A stretch of 64,000 nt of DNA from positions 62,001-126,000 of the forward strand of contig NZ_QWJJ01000008.1 in NCBI RefSeq assembly GCF_003575965.1. Direction: 5' to 3'. Both the position numbers and the translations under genes were made by a program. Below the pieces are notes generated by a model that saw only the letters and a program-made list of their open reading frames with translations, did no database searches and had not been told where the DNA came from. This stretch comes from Pseudooceanicola sediminis. Its GTDB lineage: Bacteria; Pseudomonadota; Alphaproteobacteria; Rhodobacterales; Rhodobacteraceae. Numbering within the stretch: the first letter of the stretch is position 1; each line of letters begins with the position of its first letter. Shown piece after piece: positions 8,787-17,268 of this stretch.

Positions 8787-9281
8787 GACAGATCCCTGGC
8801 CCCGACGCTTGGCGCAGATTTACATCCCGAGGGGTCGGACGCCTTGACTGGGCATACGGTTCGATCAGCAGCTGGACCGGGTGGTTTAATATCTGATCGT
8901 TCGGTTCAGACGGTGTCCCGCAGGTCGAAAGCACGCCCTGATCTGACGGTAAAATGCTTGGGAGCCGCGCGAAAAGGGGCACATTTGCAAGTGCCTGCGC
9001 CCTTGATCCCCGAGGCGATCCGGGACGAAAGCGGATTCTCGCCTGCATTTAACTTTATGCAAACAAATCAACCATATAAATGCCCCGTTTTGGCGGCAGG
9101 CCGCTATGCCAAAGGGGGGCCTCGCGCCTCTCCGGTGGCCGGGGCCGGCAGGGCATAACCGGAACAAAAGCCCCCGAGGGGCGGTTTATTCTCCAACGCG
9201 AAACAGGTCCGGCACCTTTGACACACGCCCGGATCGGCCGCCGAAAGGCGGTGATGCACACGAGAAATGGTTGAGGAAAAA

Positions 9282-9914
9282 ATGGTCAACTGGAATGGCG
9301 AAGTCGCCACACGACAACAGATACGTGAGCAGAAGCGACGTGCGGCCCTGCGGGTCGCCTCGCGTCTGTTCAACGAAAAAGGCTATCACGCAACATCGCT
9401 TGACGAGATTGCGGATCGTATCGGCGTGACCAAGACCGCGCTGTATTACTACTTCCGCAACAAGGAGGAGTTGCTGTACGATTGTCTCCAGGTCAGCTTT
9501 GCCTGTGGTGAGCAGGCACGCGCCGAGGCCGAAGAAATGGACGGCAGCGACTATGAACGGTTCTGCCTCTACTATCGCCGGTTCACGCAGCTGGCGATCG
9601 AGCAATCCGGTGCGTTCACGACAACGGCGAATATCCGTGCCTTGCCGCAGAACATGCAGACCGCGTTGCTGGCGCGACGAGATGCGCTGCACGACTACAT
9701 GCAGGGTCTTCTGGATGGTGCAATGGAGGACGGCAATCTGCGGCGGCTCGACCCGAGGGCTGCAACGGGCTACTTCTTCGGCTCGATCAACTGGATGCTG
9801 TCCTGGCATCTGGAGGAAGGCGCCAATGACGGCGAAGGCCATGACCCTGCGGTGTTTTCCGACAAGATACTGGACCAGGCGCTGTATGGGTTGGCCCGGC
9901 CGGCAAGTTCATGA
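9282..9914 (+). CDS. TetR/AcrR family transcriptional regulator
   Basis: 210-aa one-domain-plus-ligand regulator. The N-terminal helix-turn-helix is classical: AALRVASRLFNEKGYHATSLDEIADRIGVTKTALYYYFRNKEELLYDC, about residues 20-67. The C-terminal helical ligand domain carries no recognisable specificity signature. The ATG at 9282 is preferred over one five codons upstream because GAGGA precedes it. It lies downstream of the hydantoinase and nitronate monooxygenase genes and may regulate them; that is inference from position. Confidence 0.9.
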   Translation: MVNWNGEVATRQQIREQKRRAALRVASRLFNEKGYHATSLDEIADRIGVTKTALYYYFRNKEELLYDCLQVSFACGEQARAEAEEMDGSDYERFCLYYRRFTQLAIEQSGAFTTTANIRALPQNMQTALLARRDALHDYMQGLLDGAMEDGNLRRLDPRAATGYFFGSINWMLSWHLEEGANDGEGHDPAVFSDKILDQALYGLARPASS

Positions 9915-9952
9915 TGCAACGCATGTTGCAGATACCGCCATCGATGGGCGGC

Positions 9953-10006
9953 CAGACCCCAAAGAAAAACCAGACCCCAGAGAAAAACCAGACTCCGGAG
10001 AAAAAC
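9953..10006 (+). repeat. Three tandem 18-base repeats after the TetR gene
   Basis: Units start at 9953, 9971 and 9989 (CAGACCCCAAAGAAAAAC and close variants). In the frame that overlaps the TetR stop by ATGA they would encode repeats of QTP(K/E)KN, but this frame continues through a terminator into antisense sequence, so I do not call a gene. Confidence 0.7.
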
Positions 10007-10010
10007 ATGA

Positions 10011-10037
10011 CGGGCGCGAAGGCCATCGCGCCCGTTT
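10011..10037 (+). terminator. Rho-independent-type terminator after TetR gene
   Basis: Nine-base stem CGGGCGCGA / TCGCGCCCG with a six-base loop, followed by TTT. It lies between the convergent TetR and DUF1513 genes. Confidence 0.7.
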
Positions 10038-10097
10038 CGCATTCTGGGGACCTGTTACGCGCAGGGACATGGCGCGCCGCGTGTCAGCGTGCCGCCA

Positions 10098-11171
10098 TCA
10101 GAGCGCGACGACATGATTATCCCAGTTGCGCGACGCGCGGTGCAGGGGCGAGAAGGTCTCGCTGTCGGCATGCCAGATGCCGCCCTGCCCATCCGTGGCC
10201 ATGAACCCGCGGGGCCCGCGCGCAAGGCCACAGATGTCGGCGCGCCTGTGCACGGTGCCCAGGTCGCCCTCGGCGGAAAAGATATGCAGCCGACCGCCCA
10301 CGGGTGACGTGATTCCCACATGCGCATCATCGCCGGAAAATGCCACGCTGCCCGCGTATCCCTGCATCGCGAGTTGTTCCCCCAGATCGGCCTGTGCCAG
10401 TCGGGCCGGGCCAGCGCCCAGCCGGTGCAGCCCCAGCAACGGCACCGCGTCGCTCGGCTCTCCCTGCCACTGCATCGCGAACCCGACCAGCCCATCGTCC
10501 CGCGCGGCGATGTGACGGATCGAATTCTTGTGCAGTTCCGGCGGCAGTTCGACCTTGTCGCGCAAGACGCCATCGGGCGTCACATAGGTCAGGCTCGGTT
10601 GCATCGTCGGGATGTTCAGCTTGTCGCGACCATGGTCGGGATGCGTTTCAATACCGCCATTCGCAATTACCAGCAGGTCATCCGTTAGTGTCAGAATTTC
10701 GTGCGGGCCCAGGCCATGAGATGGGATTTCACCAACGCGCCGATACCCTTCGGAGCGTGACCACAGGCCGATCACACCGTTGACCGTATCGAAGTCGTTT
10801 TCCGCAGTGCACAGGATATCGCCGTCGGCCACGAAGGTGCCATGCCCGTAAAAATGCCGACCCTTGGGAGAGTGCAGTTCCTTGATTACCTTGCCGCTGA
10901 CGCAATCGATCACCAACGCGAAGGTACCCGGCCGGCGGGCAAAGGCAACGGCTTCGGGCGCATGGGGGTGCGCGACCCCCGCGTGGCCCCGCGCCGGCAA
11001 CCCCACGCGAAACAGATCCGCGCCCTCACCGTCCAATCCGAACAGGGCATAGCCCCCATCGGCTTCTTTCGCGGCCGCCAGGAAACTCGGATTGCCGGCG
11101 TCGGCCCAGCTGAGCGAGGGCACGACGGCACTGGCCATCATCGCAGCAAGAAATCCACGTCGTGTTGTCAT
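10098..11171 (-). CDS. DUF1513 Tat-exported protein of iron-uptake cluster
   Basis: 357-aa predicted periplasmic protein. A Tat signal is visible at residues 3-23 (TRRGFLAAMMASAVVPSLSWADA). The body looks like a beta-propeller: repeated strands such as GHGTFVADGDILCTAENDFD and HGLGPHEILTLTDDLLVIANGGIETHPDHGRDKLN. DUF1513 proteins are regularly found with imelysin-like and di-heme oxidoreductase genes in iron uptake loci, as here. The gene starts 3 bases after the stop of the second imelysin gene. Its biochemical role is not established; a sensing or metal-handling role is inferred from neighbours. Confidence 0.85.
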   Translation of the reverse strand: MTTRRGFLAAMMASAVVPSLSWADAGNPSFLAAAKEADGGYALFGLDGEGADLFRVGLPARGHAGVAHPHAPEAVAFARRPGTFALVIDCVSGKVIKELHSPKGRHFYGHGTFVADGDILCTAENDFDTVNGVIGLWSRSEGYRRVGEIPSHGLGPHEILTLTDDLLVIANGGIETHPDHGRDKLNIPTMQPSLTYVTPDGVLRDKVELPPELHKNSIRHIAARDDGLVGFAMQWQGEPSDAVPLLGLHRLGAGPARLAQADLGEQLAMQGYAGSVAFSGDDAHVGITSPVGGRLHIFSAEGDLGTVHRRADICGLARGPRGFMATDGQGGIWHADSETFSPLHRASRNWDNHVVAL

Positions 11172-11174
11172 CCC

Positions 11175-12197
11175 TCAGTCTCCGTCTGCCGAATTGAACC
11201 CCGCAGTCACACCAAGCGCTGCACCGATTTCCCCCTCGACCGCGCGTCGCACCGCTTGGATGCGTTGCTGCACGATCTCGACCTTCAGGCGTCCCGTCGG
11301 GTCGCCGACGCCGGCGAAGACCGGATCGTTCAGCTCCCCGGCCTCGGCCAGGGCCGTGTCGAAGGCCGCTTCGGTGACGGGAATCGCAACATCGGCCAAT
11401 GCGCCGCTGAGATCGCGCAGCGCCTCAAGGGACAGGACGACGTTGCGCAAGGACCGGTCGCTGCGCCGTGCCTCCGCCCGGGCCGGACGGGGTCGATCAA
11501 ATGTACCAAGCGGGCGACCTATGCGCTGATCGGCGGTGAATTCCAACCCTGCCAGCAGCGCCGTGTAGAGCGCCTGCGTAACCTCGTCGCGGGACAGATA
11601 GGTGGTGTTGCCGTCCTGCCCCGCGCTGCGCATCTCGGGGGCCTGTGTCGTGCGCCAATCGGCGTCGATGCCGTCCGCCATGCGCGCCAGATCAACACTG
11701 ATCGCCTGCACCAGCCGGCAGGTATAGCTGTCAGCGTCGTAATCGGCATATTGCGGATCATAGAGCAGCATTTCCAGCGCGAACAGGCCGCGTGCCGCGA
11801 CCGAGACGTCGCCGAAATCCTGCGGGTGGTTCACAATCGGGTCCTGATCGGCAATCAGGCCGCCAAGGCTGCGCCCGATAAAACCCTTGGCATCCGGCCA
11901 GAAGGCGATGGCGTTGATCCGCCCATTCTTTTCCAGGGGGCCAAAGCGCAGATGCGAAATTTCCATCCAGGCATCGAAGGCGGCGTTATAGGGCGATTGC
12001 ACCGCGTCAGGCCGACAATCCGCACTGGCCGCATCCGACAACCGGCGGGTCGCATCGGCAAAATCGGCGGTGCCCGGCAGGATATGCAGCTCGATCACCT
12101 CGTCCAGCCCGGCATGGGCAGGCAAAGCCGCCCATGTCAGACCGGCGCTCAGACATGCGGCGGACAGAAAACGGGCAGTCAGGGTCGTCGGACGCAT
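11175..12197 (-). CDS. Imelysin-family periplasmic protein (second copy)
   Basis: 340-aa imelysin (peptidase M75-like/EfeO C-terminal domain) protein, thought to bind iron in the periplasm. Signal peptide: residues 1-29, hydrophobic LSAACLSAGLTWAALPAHA. Visible family blocks are the CRPDAVQSPYNAAFDAWMEISHLRFGPLE region and GRINAIAFWPDAKG. The ATG overlaps the stop of the upstream di-heme oxidoreductase gene (TGATG), so the two are translationally coupled; a longer upstream frame is only its shadow. It differs clearly from the imelysin at 14775-16049, so this cluster carries two distinct members. Confidence 0.85.
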   Translation of the reverse strand: MRPTTLTARFLSAACLSAGLTWAALPAHAGLDEVIELHILPGTADFADATRRLSDAASADCRPDAVQSPYNAAFDAWMEISHLRFGPLEKNGRINAIAFWPDAKGFIGRSLGGLIADQDPIVNHPQDFGDVSVAARGLFALEMLLYDPQYADYDADSYTCRLVQAISVDLARMADGIDADWRTTQAPEMRSAGQDGNTTYLSRDEVTQALYTALLAGLEFTADQRIGRPLGTFDRPRPARAEARRSDRSLRNVVLSLEALRDLSGALADVAIPVTEAAFDTALAEAGELNDPVFAGVGDPTGRLKVEIVQQRIQAVRRAVEGEIGAALGVTAGFNSADGD

Positions 12198-13813
12198 CAA
12201 AGGCTCTCCAGGTAGGTGACAAGGGCGGCGCGGTCTTCGGGGGGCAGACCGACGACATGATCGCGTGCCGCCTGGGCTTCGCCGCCGTGCCACAGAACGG
12301 CCTCCAGCAACGACCGGGCACGACCGTCGTGCAGATAGCTGCTGTTGCCGCTGACCTGCCGTGCCAGACCGATACCCCACAACGGCGCGGTACGCCACTC
12401 CTGCCCCGTTGCGCGCCCTTCGGGGCGGTTGTCGGCCAGACCCTCGCCCATGTCGTGCAACAGCAGATCCGTGTAGGGCCAGATCAGCTGAAAGCTCTGC
12501 TCGGGCTGGTCCTTCAGCCGCGCGGTCACGAATTTGGGAATGTGGCAGGCCGTGCAATTGGCCTCATAGAACACCTGCTTGCCGCGCAGGACATCCGGCG
12601 CGCCAACCTGGCGGCGTTCGGGAACAGCCAGGTTGCGGCTGTAGAAGGTGACCAGTTCCAGGCCTTCGCTGTCGATCTCGGTGCCGCGCGCGTCACCGTC
12701 GCCATGCGGTGCGCTGCGGCACGCGGTCTCGGCTTCGGTACAATCCCCCCAAGGATCGCCAAAGATCGGGGTCGAGATACCGATATCGCCGGAAAATGCC
12801 GCGGCGGACTGCTCTCGGATCGTCGGGGCACCTGCCTTGTAGCCAAAGCGGCCCAGCAAGGGGCGGTCATGTTCGAACGACCAGACAATCTGCGGCTTGC
12901 CGGAAATGCCGTCGCCATCCGCATCGTCTGGGTCGGCATGGGCCAGGATGTCCTGCGCGGGGATCGCCTCAAGCAGGCCCAGTCCGATCATCTGTGGCGC
13001 AACCCGTGGGCTCAGCATCGCCCCCGGCGCCAGCGGCCCATAGCCCAGATCGTCGGCGCGCCAGGTCGGCTTGCGCAGGGTTGCGGTCTCGCCGCCCGCC
13101 ATCTCGACCGGGACCTCCTCCCAGTCGACGCCCAGCTTGTATTCCGCTACCTGGCCCGCAACGCCGAAATCCTGCAATTGACCGCCATACACGGGATCGG
13201 GCCGCGTCCGCGCGCCGCCCTGTCCGGCAGAGAGCAGGAACGCCTCGATCTCGCTCATCGGTTCGGTTTCGTCAGCCGGAACCGAGATGCGCAGGAACAT
13301 CGAAACGGCATCGTCGTCCGGGCCTTCGGGAACATGGCCCCGACCATCCTTGAGGTGGCACCGCTGGCAGGACCGTGCATTGTAAAGCGGACCCAGCCCA
13401 TCGGAGGCCAATGTCGAAGACGGCGAAGAGACCCAGAGTTTCTTGAACAAACCGTTGCCGACCTTGAAATCCAGCTCCCGTTCGAACGAAATATTGGCCG
13501 AGCTTTGCGAAAAAGCGTCCGCGTCAGTGCGCGCGCGCGTGGTCGCGGCGCCACCGGGATTGGTTTCAAATCGTTCAGGCGCGGTGAAATCGGTTGTCGG
13601 CGCGACCGCGCCCTCGATCCGCTTCTGTTCTTTCGTGCTGCGCGGAACGGTGTCGAGGAAAGGTGCGGTGATGTCGCGCCCCAGTGCCGGCCCGGATGCC
13701 ATGCAGACCGCGACGGCAAAGACGGATATGGTGCGGACAAAGGCAACGCGGCCAACAGGGACAAGCTCAGCGAGAACTGGGGCCATGTCAGGGCGGGCAT
13801 GTCGAATAATCAT
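12197..13813 (-). CDS. Di-heme oxidoreductase family protein (DUF1111)
   Basis: 538-aa periplasmic c-type cytochrome-like protein. Two heme attachment motifs are visible: CQRCH near residue 150 (LYNARSCQRCHLKDGRGH) and CTACH near residue 425 (EANCTACHIPKF). A Cys-free hydrophobic N-terminus (VRTISVFAVAVCMASGPALG) suggests export. The family is described as thiol-oxidoreductase-like or di-heme peroxidase-related and accompanies imelysin genes in bacterial iron loci. Start at 13813 chosen for GGAG ten bases upstream; 13787 is an alternative. The stop overlaps the next gene by one base. Confidence 0.85.
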   Translation of the reverse strand: MIIRHARPDMAPVLAELVPVGRVAFVRTISVFAVAVCMASGPALGRDITAPFLDTVPRSTKEQKRIEGAVAPTTDFTAPERFETNPGGAATTRARTDADAFSQSSANISFERELDFKVGNGLFKKLWVSSPSSTLASDGLGPLYNARSCQRCHLKDGRGHVPEGPDDDAVSMFLRISVPADETEPMSEIEAFLLSAGQGGARTRPDPVYGGQLQDFGVAGQVAEYKLGVDWEEVPVEMAGGETATLRKPTWRADDLGYGPLAPGAMLSPRVAPQMIGLGLLEAIPAQDILAHADPDDADGDGISGKPQIVWSFEHDRPLLGRFGYKAGAPTIREQSAAAFSGDIGISTPIFGDPWGDCTEAETACRSAPHGDGDARGTEIDSEGLELVTFYSRNLAVPERRQVGAPDVLRGKQVFYEANCTACHIPKFVTARLKDQPEQSFQLIWPYTDLLLHDMGEGLADNRPEGRATGQEWRTAPLWGIGLARQVSGNSSYLHDGRARSLLEAVLWHGGEAQAARDHVVGLPPEDRAALVTYLESL

Positions 13814-13939
13814 ATTGGCGTATCTCCGGTGCTGCCGGACTGCCACTTGTACCCTAGCAATTCAATCGGAATTATCGCCAACCCGCTGCGGCTTTCTGTC
13901 AGGCCACCCTTGCGGCCCGACAGACAAGGCAACCGCGAC

Positions 13940-14425
13940 CTATTCGGCCTGGTCCGCCGACGTGGCGTTGAGCAGGCCGTATTTCTCGGCGCCCAGCGTC
14001 TCGAACAGGTCGATCTGCGTTTCAAGATAGTCGATGTGACCCTCTTCATCCGCCATCAGCTCTTCGAACAGGTTCTTGGTGACGTAATCGCCAACCTTTT
14101 CGCAATGCTCGCGCGCTTCCTTGTACAGGCTGCGGGCCTCATGCTCGGCCGCCAGATCCGCCTCGAGCGTTTCTTTCAATGTCTGACCGATCCGCAGGCT
14201 GTCCAGCTTTTGCAGGTTCGGGTGCCCTTCGAGGAAGATGATTCGCACGACGAGCTTGTCGGCATGGTGCATCTCTTCGATGCTCTCTGCCCGCGACTTC
14301 GCTGCGATCTTGCCGTATCCCCAGTCTTCCTGAAGCCGATAGTGCAGCCAGTATTGATTGACCGCCGTCAGCTCGCTCCGCAGCGCTGCGTTGAGGTACT
14401 CAATGACCTTTGCGTCGCCTTTCAT
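13940..14425 (-). CDS. bfr: Bacterioferritin
   Basis: 161-aa iron-storage protein that forms a 24-subunit heme-containing cage. Typical features: [31 protein letters not shown] at the start, ferroxidase ligands in [23 protein letters not shown] (E and H of EEMHH) and in [16 protein letters not shown], and a methionine in EEMHHA near the expected heme-ligand Met. The start overlaps the upstream bfd gene by 26 bases and is preceded by GGAGA. Confidence 0.95.
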   Translation of the reverse strand: MKGDAKVIEYLNAALRSELTAVNQYWLHYRLQEDWGYGKIAAKSRAESIEEMHHADKLVVRIIFLEGHPNLQKLDSLRIGQTLKETLEADLAAEHEARSLYKEAREHCEKVGDYVTKNLFEELMADEEGHIDYLETQIDLFETLGAEKYGLLNATSADQAE

Positions 14426-14666
14426 CCAATGTCTCCTTTCCCGTCGCGCGACGTAGGCCGCGCAGAATTTCCGGTACTTCGAAACTATCGCATTGACGCA
14501 TGGTGTCCATGAAAACTGGCAGACAGCCGCCACATTCGGCCTTCTTGCCCAAGGCGCGGTACACCTTGCCGGGGGTAATGATGGTGTCGGGATCCGAGGC
14601 GCGCATCCAGTCGACCGCGGCGCGAATATCGCGGTCGCTGATCGCCATGCAGTGACATACCATCAT
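14400..14666 (-). CDS. bfd: Bacterioferritin-associated ferredoxin
   Basis: 88-aa [2Fe-2S] protein that reduces bacterioferritin iron for release. Cluster ligands are visible as CHC (Cys4, Cys6) and CGGC (Cys45, Cys48), the Bfd fold. It is about 20 residues longer than the minimal family length, with a basic tail ([12 protein letters not shown]) that overlaps the bacterioferritin start. Order bfd-bfr with overlap supports coupled expression. Confidence 0.93.
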   Translation of the reverse strand: MMVCHCMAISDRDIRAAVDWMRASDPDTIITPGKVYRALGKKAECGGCLPVFMDTMRQCDSFEVPEILRGLRRATGKETLDERRRKGH

Positions 14667-14774
14667 GTTTTCGTCCTTCCCGTCATGTCCCGGTCGACGG
14701 TTTGCAATACCGCGTCGACCGCTGTGTTCAGGAACCGGGCAACGACACCGCGCCGCCGCCCGGATCGTTTTGTC

Positions 14775-16049
14775 TTACTGGAAAACCGCGTCGGGGTTAT
14801 CCAGGCTGTCCGAACCTTCGAACCCGATGTCATCCAGGTTCAGCGCCGAAACGGCGCGTTCGATCCCGCGGGTCTGCTGCACCAGCGCATCCACCGCGCC
14901 CATGATCAGCGCCTCGCCCTGCTCATTTCCGCGCGCCAGCATCATGTCGTAGCTGAAGCCACCTTCTGCCGCGACCTTGATCGCCATCAGCTTGAACATC
15001 GTCTTGTCGAGATCGGCCTTCAGGGCCGCGTCGACCTCTGGGTCGGCGGCCGCCACCAGATCGGACACCGACGCCCCCGAAACGACGCGACCGTCAACAC
15101 CGACATATTGCCCGTAGTAGACATTGTGCACGCCAAGCCCGTCATAGAAATGGCTGTTGTAGGTATTGTCCGAGAAGCAATCGTGTTCTTCCTCGGGGTC
15201 GTTCAGCAAAACGCCCAGCTTCATCCGCTCGCCCGCCTGCTCGCCGTAGGACAGGCTGCCCATGCCGGTCAGGATGGCCGCCACACCGGCGTCGGGATCG
15301 TCCATCAGCGTCTTGCGTGCGTCCCCCGTGTCGCCCCATTGCGCTGCCATGTACTCCAGATCGCTGACCAGCAGATCGGTCGCCGCCTTCAGATAGGCGC
15401 CACGACGGTCGCAATTGTCGTTGGTGCAAGCCTCGCCCGTGGCATAATCCGTCCAGGGACGGGCGCCAGCGCCCTTGTCCGTCCCGTTCAGGTCCTGTCC
15501 CCACAGCAAGAATTCGATGGCGTGATAGCCGGTTGCGACGTTTGATTCGACACCATCCGCTTCCTGCAACGTATTTTCCAGCAGATCAGGGGTGATCTCG
15601 CTCGCGTCCACCTCTTCGCCCGACAGCGTGAAGGTCGGATTGGCCACCACGTTCAGCACGGCATACTGGTTTTCATCCGTCGCCCCGCCGTAGGATCCAT
15701 CGACATAATCGATCAGCCCCTCGTCCAGCGGCCAGGCGTTCACCTTGCCCTCCCAGTCATCGACGATCGGGTTGCCGAACCGAAACACCTCGGATTGCTG
15801 ATAAGGCACGCGGGCCTCTTTCCATGCCGCTTTCGCAGCGTCCAGGGTTTCTGCGGACGGGTCCGAAATCAGCGCCTCGACCGCGGCCTGCAACGCCTGG
15901 GCGGTGGTCAGGGAATCGCCGTAGGCTGCTGCCGCGATGTCTGCGTAGGTGTCCAGCACGTCTGCCTGGTCGACCGCCTCGTTGGCGGCATAGGCCGGTG
16001 TCGTCGCAATAGCGATTGCTGTCGCAGCGGCATAGATCTTGCGTGTCAT
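14775..16049 (-). CDS. Imelysin-family iron-regulated protein (IrpA-like)
   Basis: 424-aa exported protein. Signal peptide MTRKIYAAATAIAIATTPAYA. The imelysin hallmark GxHxxE is clear as GYHAIEFLLWGQDLNG near residue 175; other family blocks are VDGSYGG, NDPEEEHDCFSDNTY and NVYYGQYVGVDG. An AAGGA site precedes the ATG at 16049. Such proteins are induced by iron limitation and are thought to handle iron in the periplasm. It is followed by bfd and preceded by a small unknown gene, with a candidate iron-responsive palindrome upstream of that gene. Confidence 0.92.
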   Translation of the reverse strand: MTRKIYAAATAIAIATTPAYAANEAVDQADVLDTYADIAAAAYGDSLTTAQALQAAVEALISDPSAETLDAAKAAWKEARVPYQQSEVFRFGNPIVDDWEGKVNAWPLDEGLIDYVDGSYGGATDENQYAVLNVVANPTFTLSGEEVDASEITPDLLENTLQEADGVESNVATGYHAIEFLLWGQDLNGTDKGAGARPWTDYATGEACTNDNCDRRGAYLKAATDLLVSDLEYMAAQWGDTGDARKTLMDDPDAGVAAILTGMGSLSYGEQAGERMKLGVLLNDPEEEHDCFSDNTYNSHFYDGLGVHNVYYGQYVGVDGRVVSGASVSDLVAAADPEVDAALKADLDKTMFKLMAIKVAAEGGFSYDMMLARGNEQGEALIMGAVDALVQQTRGIERAVSALNLDDIGFEGSDSLDNPDAVFQ

Positions 16050-16090
16050 GGAGGGTCCTTCCGGGTCAGTATTCAGGTCTGGTCGTGCCA

Positions 16091-16552
16091 TCAGTGCAAT
16101 GTCTCCGACGGCATGGCGGGAAAACGGGGCGCTACCGGGGCAGTGCGAAGCAACTCCAGCCCAAGTGTCTGCGCCAGCGATACGACGATCGGCGCCACAT
16201 CGGCGCGCACCAGCAGGCAGGCCATCAACATGGCATCCTCGCGGTCGCCGCTGGTCGAAATCGTCACGAGATGCGCCAGCACGGCCTCGTCCGCGCCAAC
16301 ACAGGAACATTTCTGGCCGTGCCGCATCACCGGGCGGCGGACGTGGCGCAGGGTCAGCCCCAGGAACTCATCCAGCCGGTCCAGCAGGCGTGCCGCGCCG
16401 CCTTCGCCGTAAAGCGCGGCCAGTTCCGTTGCGAATATTGCCATCTCGTCCGGCCCGTCGCATCGCGCGCGCAGCGCCCCGATCAACAGCACCTCGTGAA
16501 AAGGCAGGGCCGCGATCGTCGCGACAGGCTCGGCTCCGCGTTCCGGCTTCAC
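16091..16552 (-). CDS. Small protein of unknown function heading the iron cluster
   Basis: 153 aa from a GTG at 16552 that follows GGAGG by seven bases; a longer frame upstream is Arg-rich and unlikely. The sequence is helical and contains a Cys-x-Cys in HGQKCSCVGADEAVLAHLV near residue 85, which could bind a metal, and paired helices around DEFLGLTLRHVRRPVM. I do not recognise the family. It ends 41 bases before the imelysin start and is the first gene after the candidate iron-responsive site at 16684, so it is probably part of the same regulated operon. Confidence 0.7.
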   Translation of the reverse strand: MKPERGAEPVATIAALPFHEVLLIGALRARCDGPDEMAIFATELAALYGEGGAARLLDRLDEFLGLTLRHVRRPVMRHGQKCSCVGADEAVLAHLVTISTSGDREDAMLMACLLVRADVAPIVVSLAQTLGLELLRTAPVAPRFPAMPSETLH

Positions 16553-16683
16553 GACAGGACCTCCCGCGACGCTTTGCCGACGCGACCTGCCCGGCAGCGG
16601 GCGACGTCGCGCGGCAACGGTGGCTTGATCTGGCAAAGGCCGGGCTGGCAAAACATGGGTCTCTCCCGTGGTCCCGACTTTTC

Positions 16684-16707
16684 TGACTAAAAAGATCAGC
16701 TAAGTCA
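16684..16707 (-). promoter_or_regulatory. Candidate iron-responsive operator upstream of the iron cluster
   Basis: Inverted half-sites TGACT and AGTCA with a 14-base spacer, in the sequence TGACTAAAAAGATC...TAAGTCAA. The left half-site TGACTAA recurs in the palindrome upstream of hemP at 25059. On the minus strand TTGACT could also act as a -35. Rhodobacterales use a GACT/AGTC-type iron box; assignment to it is from memory and unproven. Confidence 0.45.
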
Positions 16708-17040
16708 ATCCCGAGTATTTTGGTAACCCATCAATCCGCCCGAACTGCCATATGCTATCGCAAGTTTCACGGGCAAAACATTCTGAGGGAGGGCAGCCCG
16801 CGCAAACCTGGTTCGAAGGGCATCGCCAGATTGCCCCGGCGAAATGCAGCAGACCCGGGCGACCAGGCTGTCGCGTCCGGGCAAAAGGTATGCGTCACAG
16901 GGAAAGGCAGGCGCCAGCTGAACCGGCACGCTATCGCCTCCCCCTGGCATCACCTGCCCGCGGTGGCAGGCGCGGCTCCCTGCGCTTGCATCGCGATATG
17001 CCCGGACCGTTTCCGGGGTGCGGACGATCGCCGTTTCCGC
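16708..17040. other. Gap between fdsD and the iron cluster
   Basis: About 330 bases with no supported gene. Frames present are shadows with atypical composition. No clear hairpin terminator was seen after fdsD. Confidence 0.4.
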
Positions 17041-17268
17041 TCAGTCGGCGCGAACGACGGGGGCGCGCACATGGGCCGCCGCACGCACCACCAGCGGATC
17101 GCACCCTTGCCCCCCATCGCGGACATGGGCCAGGAACTGCGCCCGCATCCGGGGCGCCCAGAAATCATTCAGATGTTCGGCAATCCGTTCAGGCTGGTCG
17201 TCTCCCGGCTGACTGCGAAAGAACGTGGCAATCTGGTTGGCCATCATGACCATTTTCTCAGGCGACAT
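17041..17268 (-). CDS. fdsD: NAD-dependent formate dehydrogenase delta subunit
   Basis: 75-aa small subunit of the FdsABG complex. The signature MANQIATFFRSQPG followed by IAEHLNDFWAPRMRAQFLAHV is characteristic. The subunit is needed for assembly or stability of the molybdenum enzyme rather than catalysis. The ATG at 17268 lies inside the end of the fdhD-like gene (11-base overlap). It closes the operon, as in Rhodobacter capsulatus fdsGBACD. Confidence 0.9.
   Translation of the reverse strand: MSPEKMVMMANQIATFFRSQPGDDQPERIAEHLNDFWAPRMRAQFLAHVRDGGQGCDPLVVRAAAHVRAPVVRAD

Larger units (their letters stand above)
8588..9281. other. Long gap between nitronate monooxygenase and TetR genes
   Basis: About 690 bases with no convincing gene. 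It contains the REP-like element and the 11-bp array listed separately, then a fairly AT-rich stretch (9050-9080) that could carry the TetR promoter. Open frames here are arginine- and proline-rich and lack good ribosome sites. Confidence 0.5.

Noticed and set aside
8427-9158. Plus-strand ORF after the nitronate monooxygenase
   Set aside because: It overlaps the end of a firm gene, crosses REP-like and 11-bp repeats, and its product is Arg/Pro-rich with no domain.
9911-10204. ORF overlapping the TetR stop with QTPEKN repeats
   Set aside because: It runs through a strong terminator hairpin and then antisense to the DUF1513 gene; no downstream gene to couple to.
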